Shown piece after piece: positions 38,910 to 47,505 of a DNA stretch of 64,000 bases. This DNA comes from Paracoccaceae bacterium (lineage in GTDB: Bacteria; Pseudomonadota; Alphaproteobacteria; Rhodobacterales; Rhodobacteraceae), in the NCBI GenBank assembly GCA_014762635.1, contig JABURR010000070.1, forward strand, positions 1 to 64,000. Direction: 5' to 3'. Position 1 is the stretch's first letter, and every line of letters starts with the position of its first letter. The notes beneath the pieces were generated by a model. The model was not told where the DNA came from and made no database searches. It saw only the letters and a program-made list of their open reading frames with translations. The position numbers were made by a program, and so were the translations under genes.

Positions 38910-39191
38910 TCAGCGCTTGCCCTGCCGGATCAGCATCATGTTGTAGAGCATGAGCGCCCCGGTCGCCGACATCACGATGGTGACCGAAAGCGACCCCGTG
39001 CGCAGCCCTTCGTAGGTCAGCAAAACGCAGGCCAGGAAGCGCAGCGAGAAGAACCGGAAAGACACGACCGGCTGCCCGGCCCGGCGCGACTCCCACGCTT
39101 GCAGGAACCAGGACCCCAGGAAGATCGCGCCTCCCACAAGCCCGATGAGTTCCGCCCGGAGGTCGGTGAAAAGTCCCGCGATAAGGTCCAT
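38910..39191 (-). CDS. LAB_N-like small membrane protein
   Basis: A 93-residue, three-helix protein resembling the lipid A biosynthesis N-terminal domain (LAB_N): GGAIFLGSWFLQAWESRRAG, then SFRFFSLRFLACVLLTYEGL and ALMLYNMMLIRQ. Such proteins often accompany GT2/ArnT-type pairs; a structural or flippase-like role is suggested but unproven. It converges on the methyltransferase-like gene with a 6-bp gap. Confidence 0.75.
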   Translation of the reverse strand: MDLIAGLFTDLRAELIGLVGGAIFLGSWFLQAWESRRAGQPVVSFRFFSLRFLACVLLTYEGLRTGSLSVTIVMSATGALMLYNMMLIRQGKR

Positions 39192-39286
39192 GTGATGTCG
39201 GCCTGCCCTGTTGTTTGGCAGACCTTATAGCGGCTCTATCCCCGCGCCAAAATGGAAATACCCGGGTATGGTTCCGGGAGGAGTCG

Positions 39287-39832
39287 ATGATGCAGGGGCG
39301 ACGCGATTTGGACATTCGATTCGAGACCGAGCGGCTGGCGGTGCGCCCATGCGCCGCGCTGCCTGAGGAGCCCGCGGCCAGCGACCGGCTCGAAGGTGAC
39401 CTGAGAAAGATCCTCACGCCAGCCGTTCTGGCCCATCTTCCGGGCGCGCTGCAGTTCGAGGTGGAAACGGATCGGGCTTTGAGTTGGCTGGAGGCCCGGC
39501 TGGCGGAGAGCGCGATTGCTCTGGTCTATGAGGCCGGGACCGGGGGTCTTTTGGGGGTCCTGATCCTGGCCCGCGCCCCGGGATCGGACGCAACCGAGGT
39601 TCACCTGGGCTACCTGTTTGGTGAATTCGCCTGGGGGCGGGGGTATGCGACGGAACTGCTCCGTGGTCTTGTCGAACACCTCAGGGGCCGTCCGGGCACG
39701 AAACTTTGGGCGGGCGTGGATCAGGCCAACCCGGCCTCGGCCCGGGTGCTCGAGAAGGTGGGATTCACCAAGGTCGATGGCTCCGCACCACCGGGAACCG
39801 AGTTCTACGTCTGGGACGCGGGCGCGGCCTGA
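39287..39832 (+). CDS. GNAT-family N-acetyltransferase
   Basis: A 181-residue acetyltransferase of the RimJ/RimL type. It starts with IRFETERLAVRPC and has the acetyl-CoA loop FAWGRGYATELLRGLVEH and the C-terminal NPASARVLEKVGFTKVDG. The substrate is unknown. GGGAGGAG precedes two adjacent ATGs at 39287 and 39290; either could serve. A bidirectional terminator separates it from rplT. Confidence 0.85.
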   Translation: MMQGRRDLDIRFETERLAVRPCAALPEEPAASDRLEGDLRKILTPAVLAHLPGALQFEVETDRALSWLEARLAESAIALVYEAGTGGLLGVLILARAPGSDATEVHLGYLFGEFAWGRGYATELLRGLVEHLRGRPGTKLWAGVDQANPASARVLEKVGFTKVDGSAPPGTEFYVWDAGAA

Positions 39833-39843
39833 TCCAAAATGAA

Positions 39844-39870
39844 AAACGCCCGCGGCAAGCGCGGGCGTTT
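39844..39870. terminator. Bidirectional terminator between the GNAT gene and rplT
   Basis: AAACGCCCGCG-GCAAG-CGCGGGCGTTT is a perfect 11-bp stem. On the minus strand the tail is TTTTTC, so it should end the rpmI-rplT transcript efficiently. Confidence 0.85.
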
Positions 39871-39892
39871 CCAAGTCTTCTGATCGCTTGGA

Positions 39893-40255
39893 TCAGGCCA
39901 GTGCGGCTTTCGCCTTGTCCACGATGGCGTTGAACGCATCGGGCTCGTGCACGGCGAGATCGGCCAGAACCTTGCGGTCCACCTCGATCCCGGCGAGCGA
40001 CAGGCCGTTGATGAAGCGCGAGTAGGTCAGCGCTTCGTCATGGGCGCGCACGGCGGCGTTGATCCGCTGGATCCACAGGGCGCGGAAGCTGCGCTTGCGG
40101 GCCTTGCGGTCGCGTGTGGCGTATTGGTTGGCCTTGTCGACCGCCTGGGTGGCGGTGCGGAAATTGCGGCTGCGGTTGCTGTAATAGCCTTTGGCGGCCT
40201 TCAGAACCTTCTTGTGACGGGCGTGGGTCGTGGTCCCACCTTTGACGCGTGCCAT
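39893..40255 (-). CDS. rplT: 50S ribosomal protein L20
   Basis: A 120-residue basic protein beginning [35 protein letters not shown] and continuing [23 protein letters not shown], both diagnostic of L20. It binds 23S rRNA early in 50S assembly. It follows rpmI by 14 bp; infC, often the first gene of this operon, is not adjacent. Confidence 0.98.
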   Translation of the reverse strand: MARVKGGTTTHARHKKVLKAAKGYYSNRSRNFRTATQAVDKANQYATRDRKARKRSFRALWIQRINAAVRAHDEALTYSRFINGLSLAGIEVDRKVLADLAVHEPDAFNAIVDKAKAALA

Positions 40256-40269
40256 TGGTCAGGTCCTCC

Positions 40270-40470
40270 TTAGCGGTCGTAGGGCATGTAGGATTTGACG
40301 ATCTTCGCGTCAGGGGCCGACAGGGTCGTCGTGCCACGCGCGTCGCGGATGAACTTCTTCGTCCGCTTGATCATCCCGTGCCGCTTGCCGGCCTGGGCGG
40401 ACATGACCTTGCCGGTCGCCGTCACCTTGAAGCGCTTCTTGGCGCTCGACTTCGTCTTCATCTTGGGCAT
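40270..40470 (-). CDS. rpmI: 50S ribosomal protein L35
   Basis: A 66-residue L35 starting [21 protein letters not shown]. The AAGGAG site decides the start: it lies 6 nt before the ATG at 40470 but directly abuts the in-frame ATG at 40476, which therefore cannot use it. It is first of the rpmI-rplT pair, with a good promoter match about 80 bp upstream. Confidence 0.97.
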   Translation of the reverse strand: MPKMKTKSSAKKRFKVTATGKVMSAQAGKRHGMIKRTKKFIRDARGTTTLSAPDAKIVKSYMPYDR

Positions 40471-40546
40471 TTCCATCTCCTTCTAGTCAGACGGTTTTCA
40501 CGCGACTCGGCATGCCACTTGGCCGGACGCGCGCCTGAAGCCCGGG

Positions 40547-40575
40547 GCTATAAGGGGCCGGGGGGCAACTGGCAA
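40547..40575 (-). promoter_or_regulatory. Candidate promoter of rpmI-rplT
   Basis: On the minus strand TTGCCA, exactly 17 bp and TATAGC lie about 77 bp upstream of the rpmI ATG. This is the best consensus-like promoter I see in the window and fits a highly expressed operon. Confidence 0.5.
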
Positions 40576-40597
40576 GGCAAAAATTGGCGTTTCCGGG

Positions 40598-40822
40598 TCA
40601 CCGGACGAAGTCGCTGAAGACCTCGATGAAGGCGCGTGGAATGTCCTCCACCGTGTAGCCTTCGGAGGTCTGGTCATAAGCATAGACCATGAGCCCGCCA
40701 CCGAGCGATACCATGAAGATCGCCATCCACGGCCAGCGGCTTTCGGAGAAGGCCGAAAAGACCGATGGAATCGATAACGCGAGTACGATGATACCCGCTA
40801 CAATGGCGTAATCCGTGGACAT
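40598..40822 (-). CDS. Small two-helix membrane protein
   Basis: A 74-residue protein with two predicted helices (about 5-24 and 31-48) and an acidic C-terminus (GYTVEDIPRAFIEVFSDFVR). No family name is recognised. It sits between pyk and rpmI on the same strand, 29 bp after pyk, and may be co-transcribed with pyk. Codon use fits the genome, so it is likely real. Confidence 0.65.
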   Translation of the reverse strand: MSTDYAIVAGIIVLALSIPSVFSAFSESRWPWMAIFMVSLGGGLMVYAYDQTSEGYTVEDIPRAFIEVFSDFVR

Positions 40823-40851
40823 CGCGCCCCCCGGCGAGAACCGGGTTCAGA

Positions 40852-42297
40852 TTACTCCGGCTCGGACCTGAAGATCAATCTTTCCTCGCAAGGGGCGATC
40901 CGCAGGATGTTCGTGGTGCCCGGCACGTTGAAGGGCACACCCGCGGTGACGACGATCTGGTCGTCCCCGGTGGCGAACCCCTCGGCGCGCGCAGCCCGGG
41001 CCGCGTTGACCACGGCCGCCTTGAACCGGTCTACCCCGCCGGTCACGACACAATGCAGCCCCCAGGAAAGAGCAAGGCGGCGGGCGGTGCGCTTGTGTGG
41101 CGTCAGCGCGATGATCGGCACATGGGGCCGTTCCCGCGCGGTCAGCGTTGCGGTGGTGCCGCTTTCGGTGAAGCAGCAGATCGCCTTGATGTCGGCTGTC
41201 TCGGCGATCTCGCGGGCGGCCGAGACGATGGCGTCGGCCACGGTGGACTTGTCCGATCCGCGCGAGGCGTCGATCACCTCGCGGAAGGTGGGGTCGCTTT
41301 CGACCTCGAGCGCGACGTTGTTCATCGTGGTAACCGCCTCGACCGGGTATTGCCCGGCGGCGGATTCGGCCGAGAGCATCACCGCGTCCGTGCCTTCGTA
41401 GATCGCGGCAGCGACGTCCGAGACCTCGGCCCGCGTGGGCATCGGGCTTTCGATCATGCTTTCCAGCATCTGGGTGGCCACGATCACCGGCTTGGCCGTG
41501 CGGCGGCAGCCCCGGATCAGGCGCTTCTGGATCGGCGGCACGTTCTGAACCGGAAGTTCAACGCCCAGATCGCCGCGCGCCACCATGATCCCGTCGGATA
41601 CCTCGAGGATGTCGTCGAAGGCCTTCACGGCGGCGGGCTTTTCGATCTTCGACAGGATCGCGGCGCGGCCCTTGGCCAGTTCGCGCGCCTCCTGCACGTC
41701 GGCGGGGCGCTGCACGAACGAAAGCGCCAGCCAGTCGACGCCGAGGTCGCAGACGAATTCCAGGTCCTTGCGGTCCTTCTCCGACAGCGCGGCCAGCGGC
41801 AGCACCACGTCGGGCACGTTCACGCCCTTGCGGTTCGAGATGGTGCCGCCAACGATCACTGTGCAATCGGCGAAATCGGGGCCGCATTTTTCGACTTTCA
41901 GCCGGATCTTGCCATCGTTGACCAGCAACGAGGAGCCGGGCTCCAGCGCGTCGAAAATCTCCTTGTGAGGCAGGCAGACGCGGGTCTTGTCGCCCTCGGT
42001 CTTGTCGAGGTCGAGGCGGAAGCTGGCGCCTTCCTCCAGCTCTTCCTCACCGTTCTTGAAAGTGCCCACGCGCAGCTTGGGGCCTTGCAGGTCGGCCAGG
42101 ATGCCGATCGGGCGGCCGATGTCTTCCTCGATCTTGCGGATAATCGCGTGGCGTTCGCGGATCTCGTCGTGGCTGCCGTGGCTCATGTTCAGGCGGAACA
42201 CGTCCGCCCCGGCCTCGTGCAGCGCACGGATGGTATCGTAATCGCTTGATGCAGGGCCCAGCGTAGCAACAATCTTCACGTTCCGAAGGCGTCTCAT
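40852..42297 (-). CDS. pyk: Pyruvate kinase
   Basis: A 481-residue glycolytic enzyme that converts phosphoenolpyruvate and ADP to pyruvate and ATP. It starts MRRLRNVKIVATLGPASSD, then has FRLNMSHGSHDE, ILADLQGPKLRVG, the catalytic SKIEKPAAV and MVARGDLGVELP, with a C-terminal regulatory domain. The ATG at 42297 follows GAGGCAGAT; the longer frame overlaps the promoter of the divergent amidohydrolase gene. Confidence 0.96.
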   Translation of the reverse strand: MRRLRNVKIVATLGPASSDYDTIRALHEAGADVFRLNMSHGSHDEIRERHAIIRKIEEDIGRPIGILADLQGPKLRVGTFKNGEEELEEGASFRLDLDKTEGDKTRVCLPHKEIFDALEPGSSLLVNDGKIRLKVEKCGPDFADCTVIVGGTISNRKGVNVPDVVLPLAALSEKDRKDLEFVCDLGVDWLALSFVQRPADVQEARELAKGRAAILSKIEKPAAVKAFDDILEVSDGIMVARGDLGVELPVQNVPPIQKRLIRGCRRTAKPVIVATQMLESMIESPMPTRAEVSDVAAAIYEGTDAVMLSAESAAGQYPVEAVTTMNNVALEVESDPTFREVIDASRGSDKSTVADAIVSAAREIAETADIKAICCFTESGTTATLTARERPHVPIIALTPHKRTARRLALSWGLHCVVTGGVDRFKAAVVNAARAARAEGFATGDDQIVVTAGVPFNVPGTTNILRIAPCEERLIFRSEPE

Positions 42298-42431
42298 ATC
42301 TGCCTCGTTCCTCGTTTCGTATGTCAATTTCGGTGGGCCGCGTGCTGTATGAACGAATTTCAGGGGCGTGACAACTGGCGCCGCGCACAGGGCTTGCCTC
42401 TGGGCCATTAGCCACTTCATATGACGCCAGG

Positions 42432-43172
42432 ATGACACATGCTGCCTATGAAATCATCGGAGCCGAGCGCGAGACGCGCTGGCTCCTGACCTGCGACCAC
42501 GCGTCGAACGCGGTGCCTGCCGAGATTCACGGCGGATCGCTCGGCCTGCCCGACGAGGATATGTCGCGCCACATCGCCTATGACGTGGGCGCGGCGGGCG
42601 TGACCCGGGCGTTGGCCCAGCGGCTGGGGGCGACCGCGGTGCTGGGCACGTTCTCGCGGCTGGTGATCGACCCCAACCGGGGTGAGGATGATCCGACGCT
42701 GGTGATGCGGCTTTATGATGGGTCGATCATTCCGGGCAACCGTCACGCCGATTCCGACGAGGTCGAGCGCAGGCTGGAGACCTATCACCGGCCCTACCAC
42801 GCCGCGATCGCGCGGATGGCGGCACGGCGCCCGGATACGGTGATCGTGCCGATCCACTCCTTCACCCGGCAATTGCGCGGACGCCGCCCGCGGCCCTGGC
42901 ACGTCACCGTGCTGCACGCGGGCGAGGGGCCGCTGGCCCCGGCGCTGCTGGCGGAACTTGGAAAGCACGACGAACTCTGCGTGGGCGAGAACGAGCCCTA
43001 TCCCGGCCACCTGTTCGGCGACACCGTGGATCGCCACGCGCTCAGGACCGGGCGGCTCAACGCGCTGATCGAGATCCGCAACGACCTTATCGCCGACCAC
43101 GAAGGGCAGATCGCCTGGGCCGATCGCCTTGCCCCGGCGCTTGAACGCGCGCTTGCCGCGACCGATATCTGA
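42432..43172 (+). CDS. N-formylglutamate amidohydrolase family protein
   Basis: A 246-residue FGase-family zinc hydrolase. The motifs LLTCDHASNAVP (residues 18-29), RLVIDPNRGEDDP, IPGNRHAD, HRPYHAAI, VPIHSFTR and ENEPY are the conserved metal and substrate positions. The classical reaction releases glutamate from N-formylglutamate in histidine breakdown, but no hut genes are nearby, so other N-acyl amino acids are possible. It lies 15 bp before the DUF1244 gene. Confidence 0.88.
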   Translation: MTHAAYEIIGAERETRWLLTCDHASNAVPAEIHGGSLGLPDEDMSRHIAYDVGAAGVTRALAQRLGATAVLGTFSRLVIDPNRGEDDPTLVMRLYDGSIIPGNRHADSDEVERRLETYHRPYHAAIARMAARRPDTVIVPIHSFTRQLRGRRPRPWHVTVLHAGEGPLAPALLAELGKHDELCVGENEPYPGHLFGDTVDRHALRTGRLNALIEIRNDLIADHEGQIAWADRLAPALERALAATDI

Positions 43173-43187
43173 GACATGGAGGACAAA

Positions 43188-43502
43188 ATGGACGAACAGA
43201 CCCGCATCGAGATCGAGGCCGCCGCCTTCCGCACCCTGCGCGAGCACCTGATGGAAAAGCGCACCGACGTGCAGAACATCGACCTGATGAACATGGCCGG
43301 CTTCTGCCGCAACTGCCTCAGCCGCTGGTACCAGGAGGCCGCCAACGAACGGGGCATCGAGATGTCCAAGGACGAGGCGCGCGAGATCTACTACGGCATG
43401 CCCTACGACGACTGGAAGGCGCAGAACCAGACCGAGGCCAGCGCCGAGAAGCAGGAAGAGTTCAAGAAGGCCTTCGCCGAGAACGTGGGCGACAAGGGCT
43501 GA
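43188..43502 (+). CDS. DUF1244 domain protein
   Basis: A 104-residue protein of the DUF1244 family. The conserved centre is DLMNMAGFCRNCLSRWYQEAANERG with Cys40-x2-Cys43, followed by the conserved YYGMPYDDWK. Function is unknown. The ATG at 43188 is chosen because GGAGGA lies just upstream; the earlier ATG at 43176 has no site. It often accompanies the amidohydrolase in this group and is probably co-transcribed here. Confidence 0.88.
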   Translation: MDEQTRIEIEAAAFRTLREHLMEKRTDVQNIDLMNMAGFCRNCLSRWYQEAANERGIEMSKDEAREIYYGMPYDDWKAQNQTEASAEKQEEFKKAFAENVGDKG

Positions 43503-43569
43503 TTTCCACCATGGCGTGATCGGGTTTCCATGCTATCCTTCTGAAACGGATAGGGAATTGGAAACGTCG

Positions 43570-44208
43570 ATGCGCCCATCGGATCAACTCGCACAATTCG
43601 TGGCCGAGGCCCTTGGGGCCGGGCGGTCGCGACAGGAGATCGCCGACGCGCTGAAGGGCGCGGGCTGGGCGCCGAACGACGTGTCCGAGGCCCTGAATGC
43701 CTGGGCCGAGGTGGACTTCACCCCGCCGGGGCCGCGCCCGAGGCCCTATGTTTCGGCGCGCGAGGCTTTCTTCTACGGGCTGATGTTCGCGGCGCTGGCG
43801 ATGACCGCCTGGCACCTGGTATCGCTCAGCTTCAACCTGATCGACCGCTGGGTGCCGGACATCGAGCGGTCCTACGCCTACAACTATAGCCTTCGCCAGA
43901 TGCGTTGGTCGATCGCCTCCCTGATCGTCTTCGCGCCGCTTTTCATGGTGCTGAACGCCCGGGTGGTCCGCGAGACCCGGAACGATCCCAGCAAGCGCCG
44001 CTCTGGCGTGCGCAAGTGGTTCGGATACATCACACTGTTCCTTGCCACGATTGCCCTTCTGGTAGACTTGATTTGGGTTATCTACCTCCTGCTTGACGGT
44101 GAGCTGAACCTGCGTGTGTCCCTCAAGGCAATGACCGTGGCCACGGTTGCCGGGGTGGTGTTCCTGTATTTCAGGCGCGAGACCATGAGCCATGAAGACG
44201 CGATCTGA
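43570..44208 (+). CDS. DUF5671-like membrane protein
   Basis: A 212-residue protein with an N-terminal soluble part (RSRQEIADALKGAGWAPNDV, a small helical domain) and four predicted helices (about 60-80, 115-135, 150-175 and 180-200). Between helices 1 and 2 is RSYAYNYSLRQMRWSIASLI, typical of DUF5671 proteins. Function is unknown. Its end overlaps the next gene by 17 bases, so the two are coupled. Confidence 0.75.
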   Translation: MRPSDQLAQFVAEALGAGRSRQEIADALKGAGWAPNDVSEALNAWAEVDFTPPGPRPRPYVSAREAFFYGLMFAALAMTAWHLVSLSFNLIDRWVPDIERSYAYNYSLRQMRWSIASLIVFAPLFMVLNARVVRETRNDPSKRRSGVRKWFGYITLFLATIALLVDLIWVIYLLLDGELNLRVSLKAMTVATVAGVVFLYFRRETMSHEDAI

Positions 44209-44599
44209 CCTTTTGCCGCAAATCCTGCTGGGGGGGCTTGTCGTCGCCGCCGTCATCGCCGGGATCATCGTCGTGGGCGGCCCGAAAGCCGGTCGGATGG
44301 AGCGCCGGGATACGATCCGCCTGGAGGACCTGCGCAAGCTGGCCGAATTCGTGCGCTGCGTGGCCAGCACTGAGAACAAGCAACTGCCCGAAGTTCTGCA
44401 GCCGCAGGCCGCGTGCACCGGGCAGGCGCGGCTGGCCGATCCCTACACGGATGTGCCCTACACCTACCGGAAGACCTCGGACACCACCTTCCAGGTTTGC
44501 GCCGCGTTCGAGCGTCCGGACGCCGTGATATACACCTATTTCGCCAGTGGCACCTTCGACGCCGAGACCGGCTGCGCCACGGTCACCTATTATCGCTAG
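44192..44599 (+). CDS. Membrane-anchored protein of unknown function
   Basis: A 135-residue protein with one N-terminal helix (about 8-28) and a periplasmic-looking domain with four cysteines (VRCVAS, AACTG, VCAAF, GCATV) that could form two disulfides. Overlap with the DUF5671 gene suggests they act together. No family is recognised. Its stop overlaps the convergent methyltransferase gene by 4 bases. Confidence 0.75.
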   Translation: MKTRSDLLPQILLGGLVVAAVIAGIIVVGGPKAGRMERRDTIRLEDLRKLAEFVRCVASTENKQLPEVLQPQAACTGQARLADPYTDVPYTYRKTSDTTFQVCAAFERPDAVIYTYFASGTFDAETGCATVTYYR

Positions 44600-45555
44600 G
44601 CGGCGGATTTCACGGCAAGGACGTTCTTCGCCACCTCCCGCAGGTGCGGCGCGTCGGTGCCGCAGCATCCACCGGTCACGTTGATCTGGGGGAAGCGGCG
44701 CACCACGTCGCCGATCTGCTGGCCAAGTTCCACAGGGTCGCCCTCTTCCAGGTGGCCGAGCTGGCACAGAATCCCGTGATCGAGGGACGAGGCGTTGGGC
44801 CGTATCCCTTTCAGCCGTCTGATCCAGTCGCCGGGTTCGTCCAGCGCGGGTTCGAAATCCACTGGGTGGTTGCAGTTTATCATGTAGAAATAGGGTGCGC
44901 CGTTCGTGGCAGCCTCTACCGCCGCGATGGCCTCGCCCAGGGTCGGGCCGGTTTTCAGACGGGCTGCCGCGTTCAGGCTGAACGAGACGATGATCGGAAT
45001 GCCTGCCGCCGTGGCGGCGCGGGTGACCCCGATTGCCTCGTCCACGTGGTTGAAGGTGAGTGCCGAGATGAAATCCACACCGGCTTTCTTCGCTGTCGCG
45101 ATCTGGACCGAATGGTAGTCCTCGGCCTCTTCCGGGCCCATCACCAGCCTTGCGTCATAGGCATCGCCCCGCGGCCCGATGCAGCAGCCCACCGGGATGG
45201 GGCTATCCTCGGTCGCGTATTCGCGCGAGAGCGACGCGTAGAGGTCCAGCCCCTTGAGCGTCAGGTCCTCCAATTCCTGGGGCGACATCCCCAGAAGCGC
45301 ACCCCAGTCCGGGCTTGCCCGGTAATGCACCCCGTCCAGCAGGTGGCCCACGCCCGCCTCCAGTGCGACCTCGATCAGGCCCCGGTGATAGGCGGTCAGG
45401 TCCTCGACGAAACGGTCGTCCTTCAGCAGTTCGAACAGGCAGAAATGCCTGAGCTCCCAGCCGAGCTTGTATTGTAGCGTGGTCTCGATCCCGGCCTCGG
45501 TCAGGAACAGCGGGTCGTCATCGGTCGGCAGCCGACGGGTCGCGGAAATCGCCAT
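44596..45555 (-). CDS. Homocysteine S-methyltransferase family protein
   Basis: A 319-residue zinc-dependent methyltransferase of the MmuM/MetH N-terminal type. The zinc cysteines are Cys228 (MINCNHP) and Cys297-Cys298 (VTGGCCGTD). It should transfer a methyl group from S-methylmethionine or a similar donor to a thiol, but in marine bacteria relatives also act on other methylated compounds. A hairpin covers its ribosome-binding site. It lies 59 bp after dat on the same strand. Confidence 0.88.
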   Translation of the reverse strand: MAISATRRLPTDDDPLFLTEAGIETTLQYKLGWELRHFCLFELLKDDRFVEDLTAYHRGLIEVALEAGVGHLLDGVHYRASPDWGALLGMSPQELEDLTLKGLDLYASLSREYATEDSPIPVGCCIGPRGDAYDARLVMGPEEAEDYHSVQIATAKKAGVDFISALTFNHVDEAIGVTRAATAAGIPIIVSFSLNAAARLKTGPTLGEAIAAVEAATNGAPYFYMINCNHPVDFEPALDEPGDWIRRLKGIRPNASSLDHGILCQLGHLEEGDPVELGQQIGDVVRRFPQINVTGGCCGTDAPHLREVAKNVLAVKSAA

Positions 45556-45559
45556 GTCA

Positions 45560-45578
45560 CTCCCCCAAATAGGGGGAG
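45560..45578 (-). promoter_or_regulatory. Hairpin enclosing the Shine-Dalgarno of the homocysteine methyltransferase
   Basis: On the minus strand CTCCCCC-TATTT-GGGGGAG forms a 7-bp stem (9 bp with flanking pairs), and the GGGGGAG arm is also the ribosome-binding site, 4 nt before the ATG. Folding would block translation initiation. Confidence 0.55.
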
Positions 45579-45614
45579 CGTAACATGACAGCGGGTTTTG
45601 CCCAAATTGTGGGG

Positions 45615-46478
45615 TCAGATCGCCGCCTTGAGGCTTTCCTCAAGGTAGACCTCGCGCAGGCGGGTGGCGATGGGGCCGGGGGTGCCGGTGCCGATCGTGG
45701 CCTCGTCGATCTTCACCACCGGCATCACGAAGGTCGAGGCCGAGGTGATGAAGGCCTCATCCGCCTGCTTGGCTTCTTCCAGCGTGAAGGCGCGTTCCTC
45801 GACCTGCATCTGTGCTTCGCGGGCGAAGCGCAGCACGGCGGCGCGCGTGATCCCGTGCAGGATCTCGTTGCCCAGGTTGCGGGTGACGATCTTGCCGCCC
45901 TTCACGATATAGGCGTTGTTCGAGGTGCCCTCGGTCACCATGCCATCCTCGACCATCCATGCATCATCGGCGCCTGCCTTCTTGGCCATCATCTTGCCCA
46001 TGGAGGGGTAGAGCAGCTGCACCGTCTTGATGTCGCGGCGGCCCCAGCGGATGTCCTCGATCGAGATCACGCTGATGCCCTTCTTCGCGACCGGGTTGTC
46101 GGCAAGGCCGGGCTTGGACTGGGTGAACAGGACCACCGTGCCGGTCGTGGTTTCGGGGTCGGGGAAAACGAAATCCCGGTCCCCCGGGGCGCCGCGGGTG
46201 ATCTGGAGATAGATCATCCCCTCGTCCACCGCGTTGCGCTTGACCAACTCGCGGTGAATCTCGAGCAGTTCCTCGGATGTGACCGGGGCCGTCATATCGA
46301 GTTCCGTCAGCGAGCGTTCCAGCCGTTTCGCGTGGCCCTCGAAATCGATGAGCTTGCCGCCAAGGACGCTGGTCACCTCGTAGACCCCGTCCGCCATCAG
46401 GAAGCCCCGGTCGAAGATCGAGACCTTGGCCTCTTCCTCGGGCAGATACTCTCCGTTCACATAGACGATGCGGCTCAT
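45615..46478 (-). CDS. dat: D-amino-acid transaminase (class IV aminotransferase)
   Basis: A 287-residue fold-IV PLP enzyme. The PLP lysine is Lys151 in RRDIKTVQLLYP, and VTEGTSNNAYIV (181-192) binds the cofactor phosphate. The RRDIK context resembles D-alanine aminotransferases more than branched-chain ones. It would interconvert D-amino acids and 2-oxo acids. The start has AGGAGGACAACC. It follows dgcA by 10 bp, placing it in a D-glutamate operon; a branched-chain or D-lysine specificity cannot be excluded. Confidence 0.85.
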   Translation of the reverse strand: MSRIVYVNGEYLPEEEAKVSIFDRGFLMADGVYEVTSVLGGKLIDFEGHAKRLERSLTELDMTAPVTSEELLEIHRELVKRNAVDEGMIYLQITRGAPGDRDFVFPDPETTTGTVVLFTQSKPGLADNPVAKKGISVISIEDIRWGRRDIKTVQLLYPSMGKMMAKKAGADDAWMVEDGMVTEGTSNNAYIVKGGKIVTRNLGNEILHGITRAAVLRFAREAQMQVEERAFTLEEAKQADEAFITSASTFVMPVVKIDEATIGTGTPGPIATRLREVYLEESLKAAI

Positions 46479-46488
46479 GGTTGTCCTC

Positions 46489-47457
46489 CTAACCCCAGAG
46501 CCCCGCGTCCGGCGGATGCACCCCATCCGCGTCGTAGTGCAGGGCGTTGTCGCGGTCTTCGGCCAGAAGCAGCGGGCCGTCAAGGTCTGTCACTTCGGCG
46601 CCCTGCGCGAGCAGCACCGCCGGAGCCATGGCAAGCGAGCTTCCGACCATGCAGCCGACCATGATCCGGTAGCCCTCGGCCCGGGCGGCGTCGCGCAACT
46701 CGATCGCCTCGGTCAGGCCGCCGGTCTTGTCGAGCTTGATGTTCACCATGTCATACTTGCCCTTGAGCGCGGGCAGGCTGGCGCGGTCGTGGCAGCTTTC
46801 GTCGGCGCAGACGGGCAGGGGGCGGGCAATCTCGGCCAGCATGTCGTCCTGCCCGGCGGGCAGGGGTTGCTCCACCATCTCGACCCCCAGCCGCAGCAGG
46901 TGCGTGGCGAGCTCGCCGTAAACTTCCGCCGTCCAGCCCTCGTTGGCATCGACGATGATGCGGGAGTTGGGCGCGCCCGCGCGCACCGCTTCCAGCCGGT
47001 GCATGTCGTCGGGGGTGCCGAGCTTGATCTTCAGTAGCGGCCGGTGCGCGTGGCGCGCGGCGGCGGCCTGCATCCGCTCGGGCGTGTCGAGCGAGAGGGT
47101 ATAGGCGGTGATGACGGGCTTCGGTGATTGAAGCCCGGGGGCGATCTCCCACACCCGTTTGCCCGCCGCCTTGGCCCGCCAGTCCCACAGCGCGCAGTCG
47201 AGCGCGTTGCGCGCGGCTCCTGCGGGGAGAAGACCGCGCGGATCGGCTTGCGGGTCATCCAGCGCCACCGACTCGATCTCGGCGGTGACGCTTTCCAGCG
47301 TTTCATCGTAGCGGGCGTAGGGCACGCATTCGCCCCAGCCGGTGATGCCCTGGGCGGTCACCCGCACGGTCAGCACCTTCGCCTCGGTGCGCGAGCCGCG
47401 TGAGATGGTGAAGGCTTCCGCCAGCGGAAAGGTGTCGGGGGTGACGGTGATGTCCAT
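46489..47457 (-). CDS. dgcA: N-acetyl-D-glutamate racemase DgcA (dipeptide epimerase family)
   Basis: A 322-residue enolase-superfamily enzyme of the muconate-lactonising/dipeptide-epimerase group. Catalytic lysines are in LKIKLG (143/145) and NIKLDKTGG (241/244); metal ligands are Asp170, Glu196 and Asp219. Beside dgcN this matches the described pathway in which DgcN acetylates D-glutamate and DgcA turns N-acetyl-D-glutamate into N-acetyl-L-glutamate. An Ala-Glu epimerase for cell-wall peptides is the alternative. Confidence 0.85.
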   Translation of the reverse strand: MDITVTPDTFPLAEAFTISRGSRTEAKVLTVRVTAQGITGWGECVPYARYDETLESVTAEIESVALDDPQADPRGLLPAGAARNALDCALWDWRAKAAGKRVWEIAPGLQSPKPVITAYTLSLDTPERMQAAAARHAHRPLLKIKLGTPDDMHRLEAVRAGAPNSRIIVDANEGWTAEVYGELATHLLRLGVEMVEQPLPAGQDDMLAEIARPLPVCADESCHDRASLPALKGKYDMVNIKLDKTGGLTEAIELRDAARAEGYRIMVGCMVGSSLAMAPAVLLAQGAEVTDLDGPLLLAEDRDNALHYDADGVHPPDAGLWG

Positions 47458-47481
47458 CTGCTCTGTCCTTGGTCGCGTTAC

Positions 47482-47500
47482 GATTTTTCTCCGAAAAATC
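47482..47500 (-). repeat. Palindromic repeat A, copy 2
   Basis: Read on the minus strand, the 19 bases are identical to 12261-12279 (8-bp stem, GGA loop). The element lies in the 48-bp gap between dgcN and dgcA. In both places it has the same orientation relative to the gene just upstream. Confidence 0.8.
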
Positions 47501-47505
47501 GCGCC

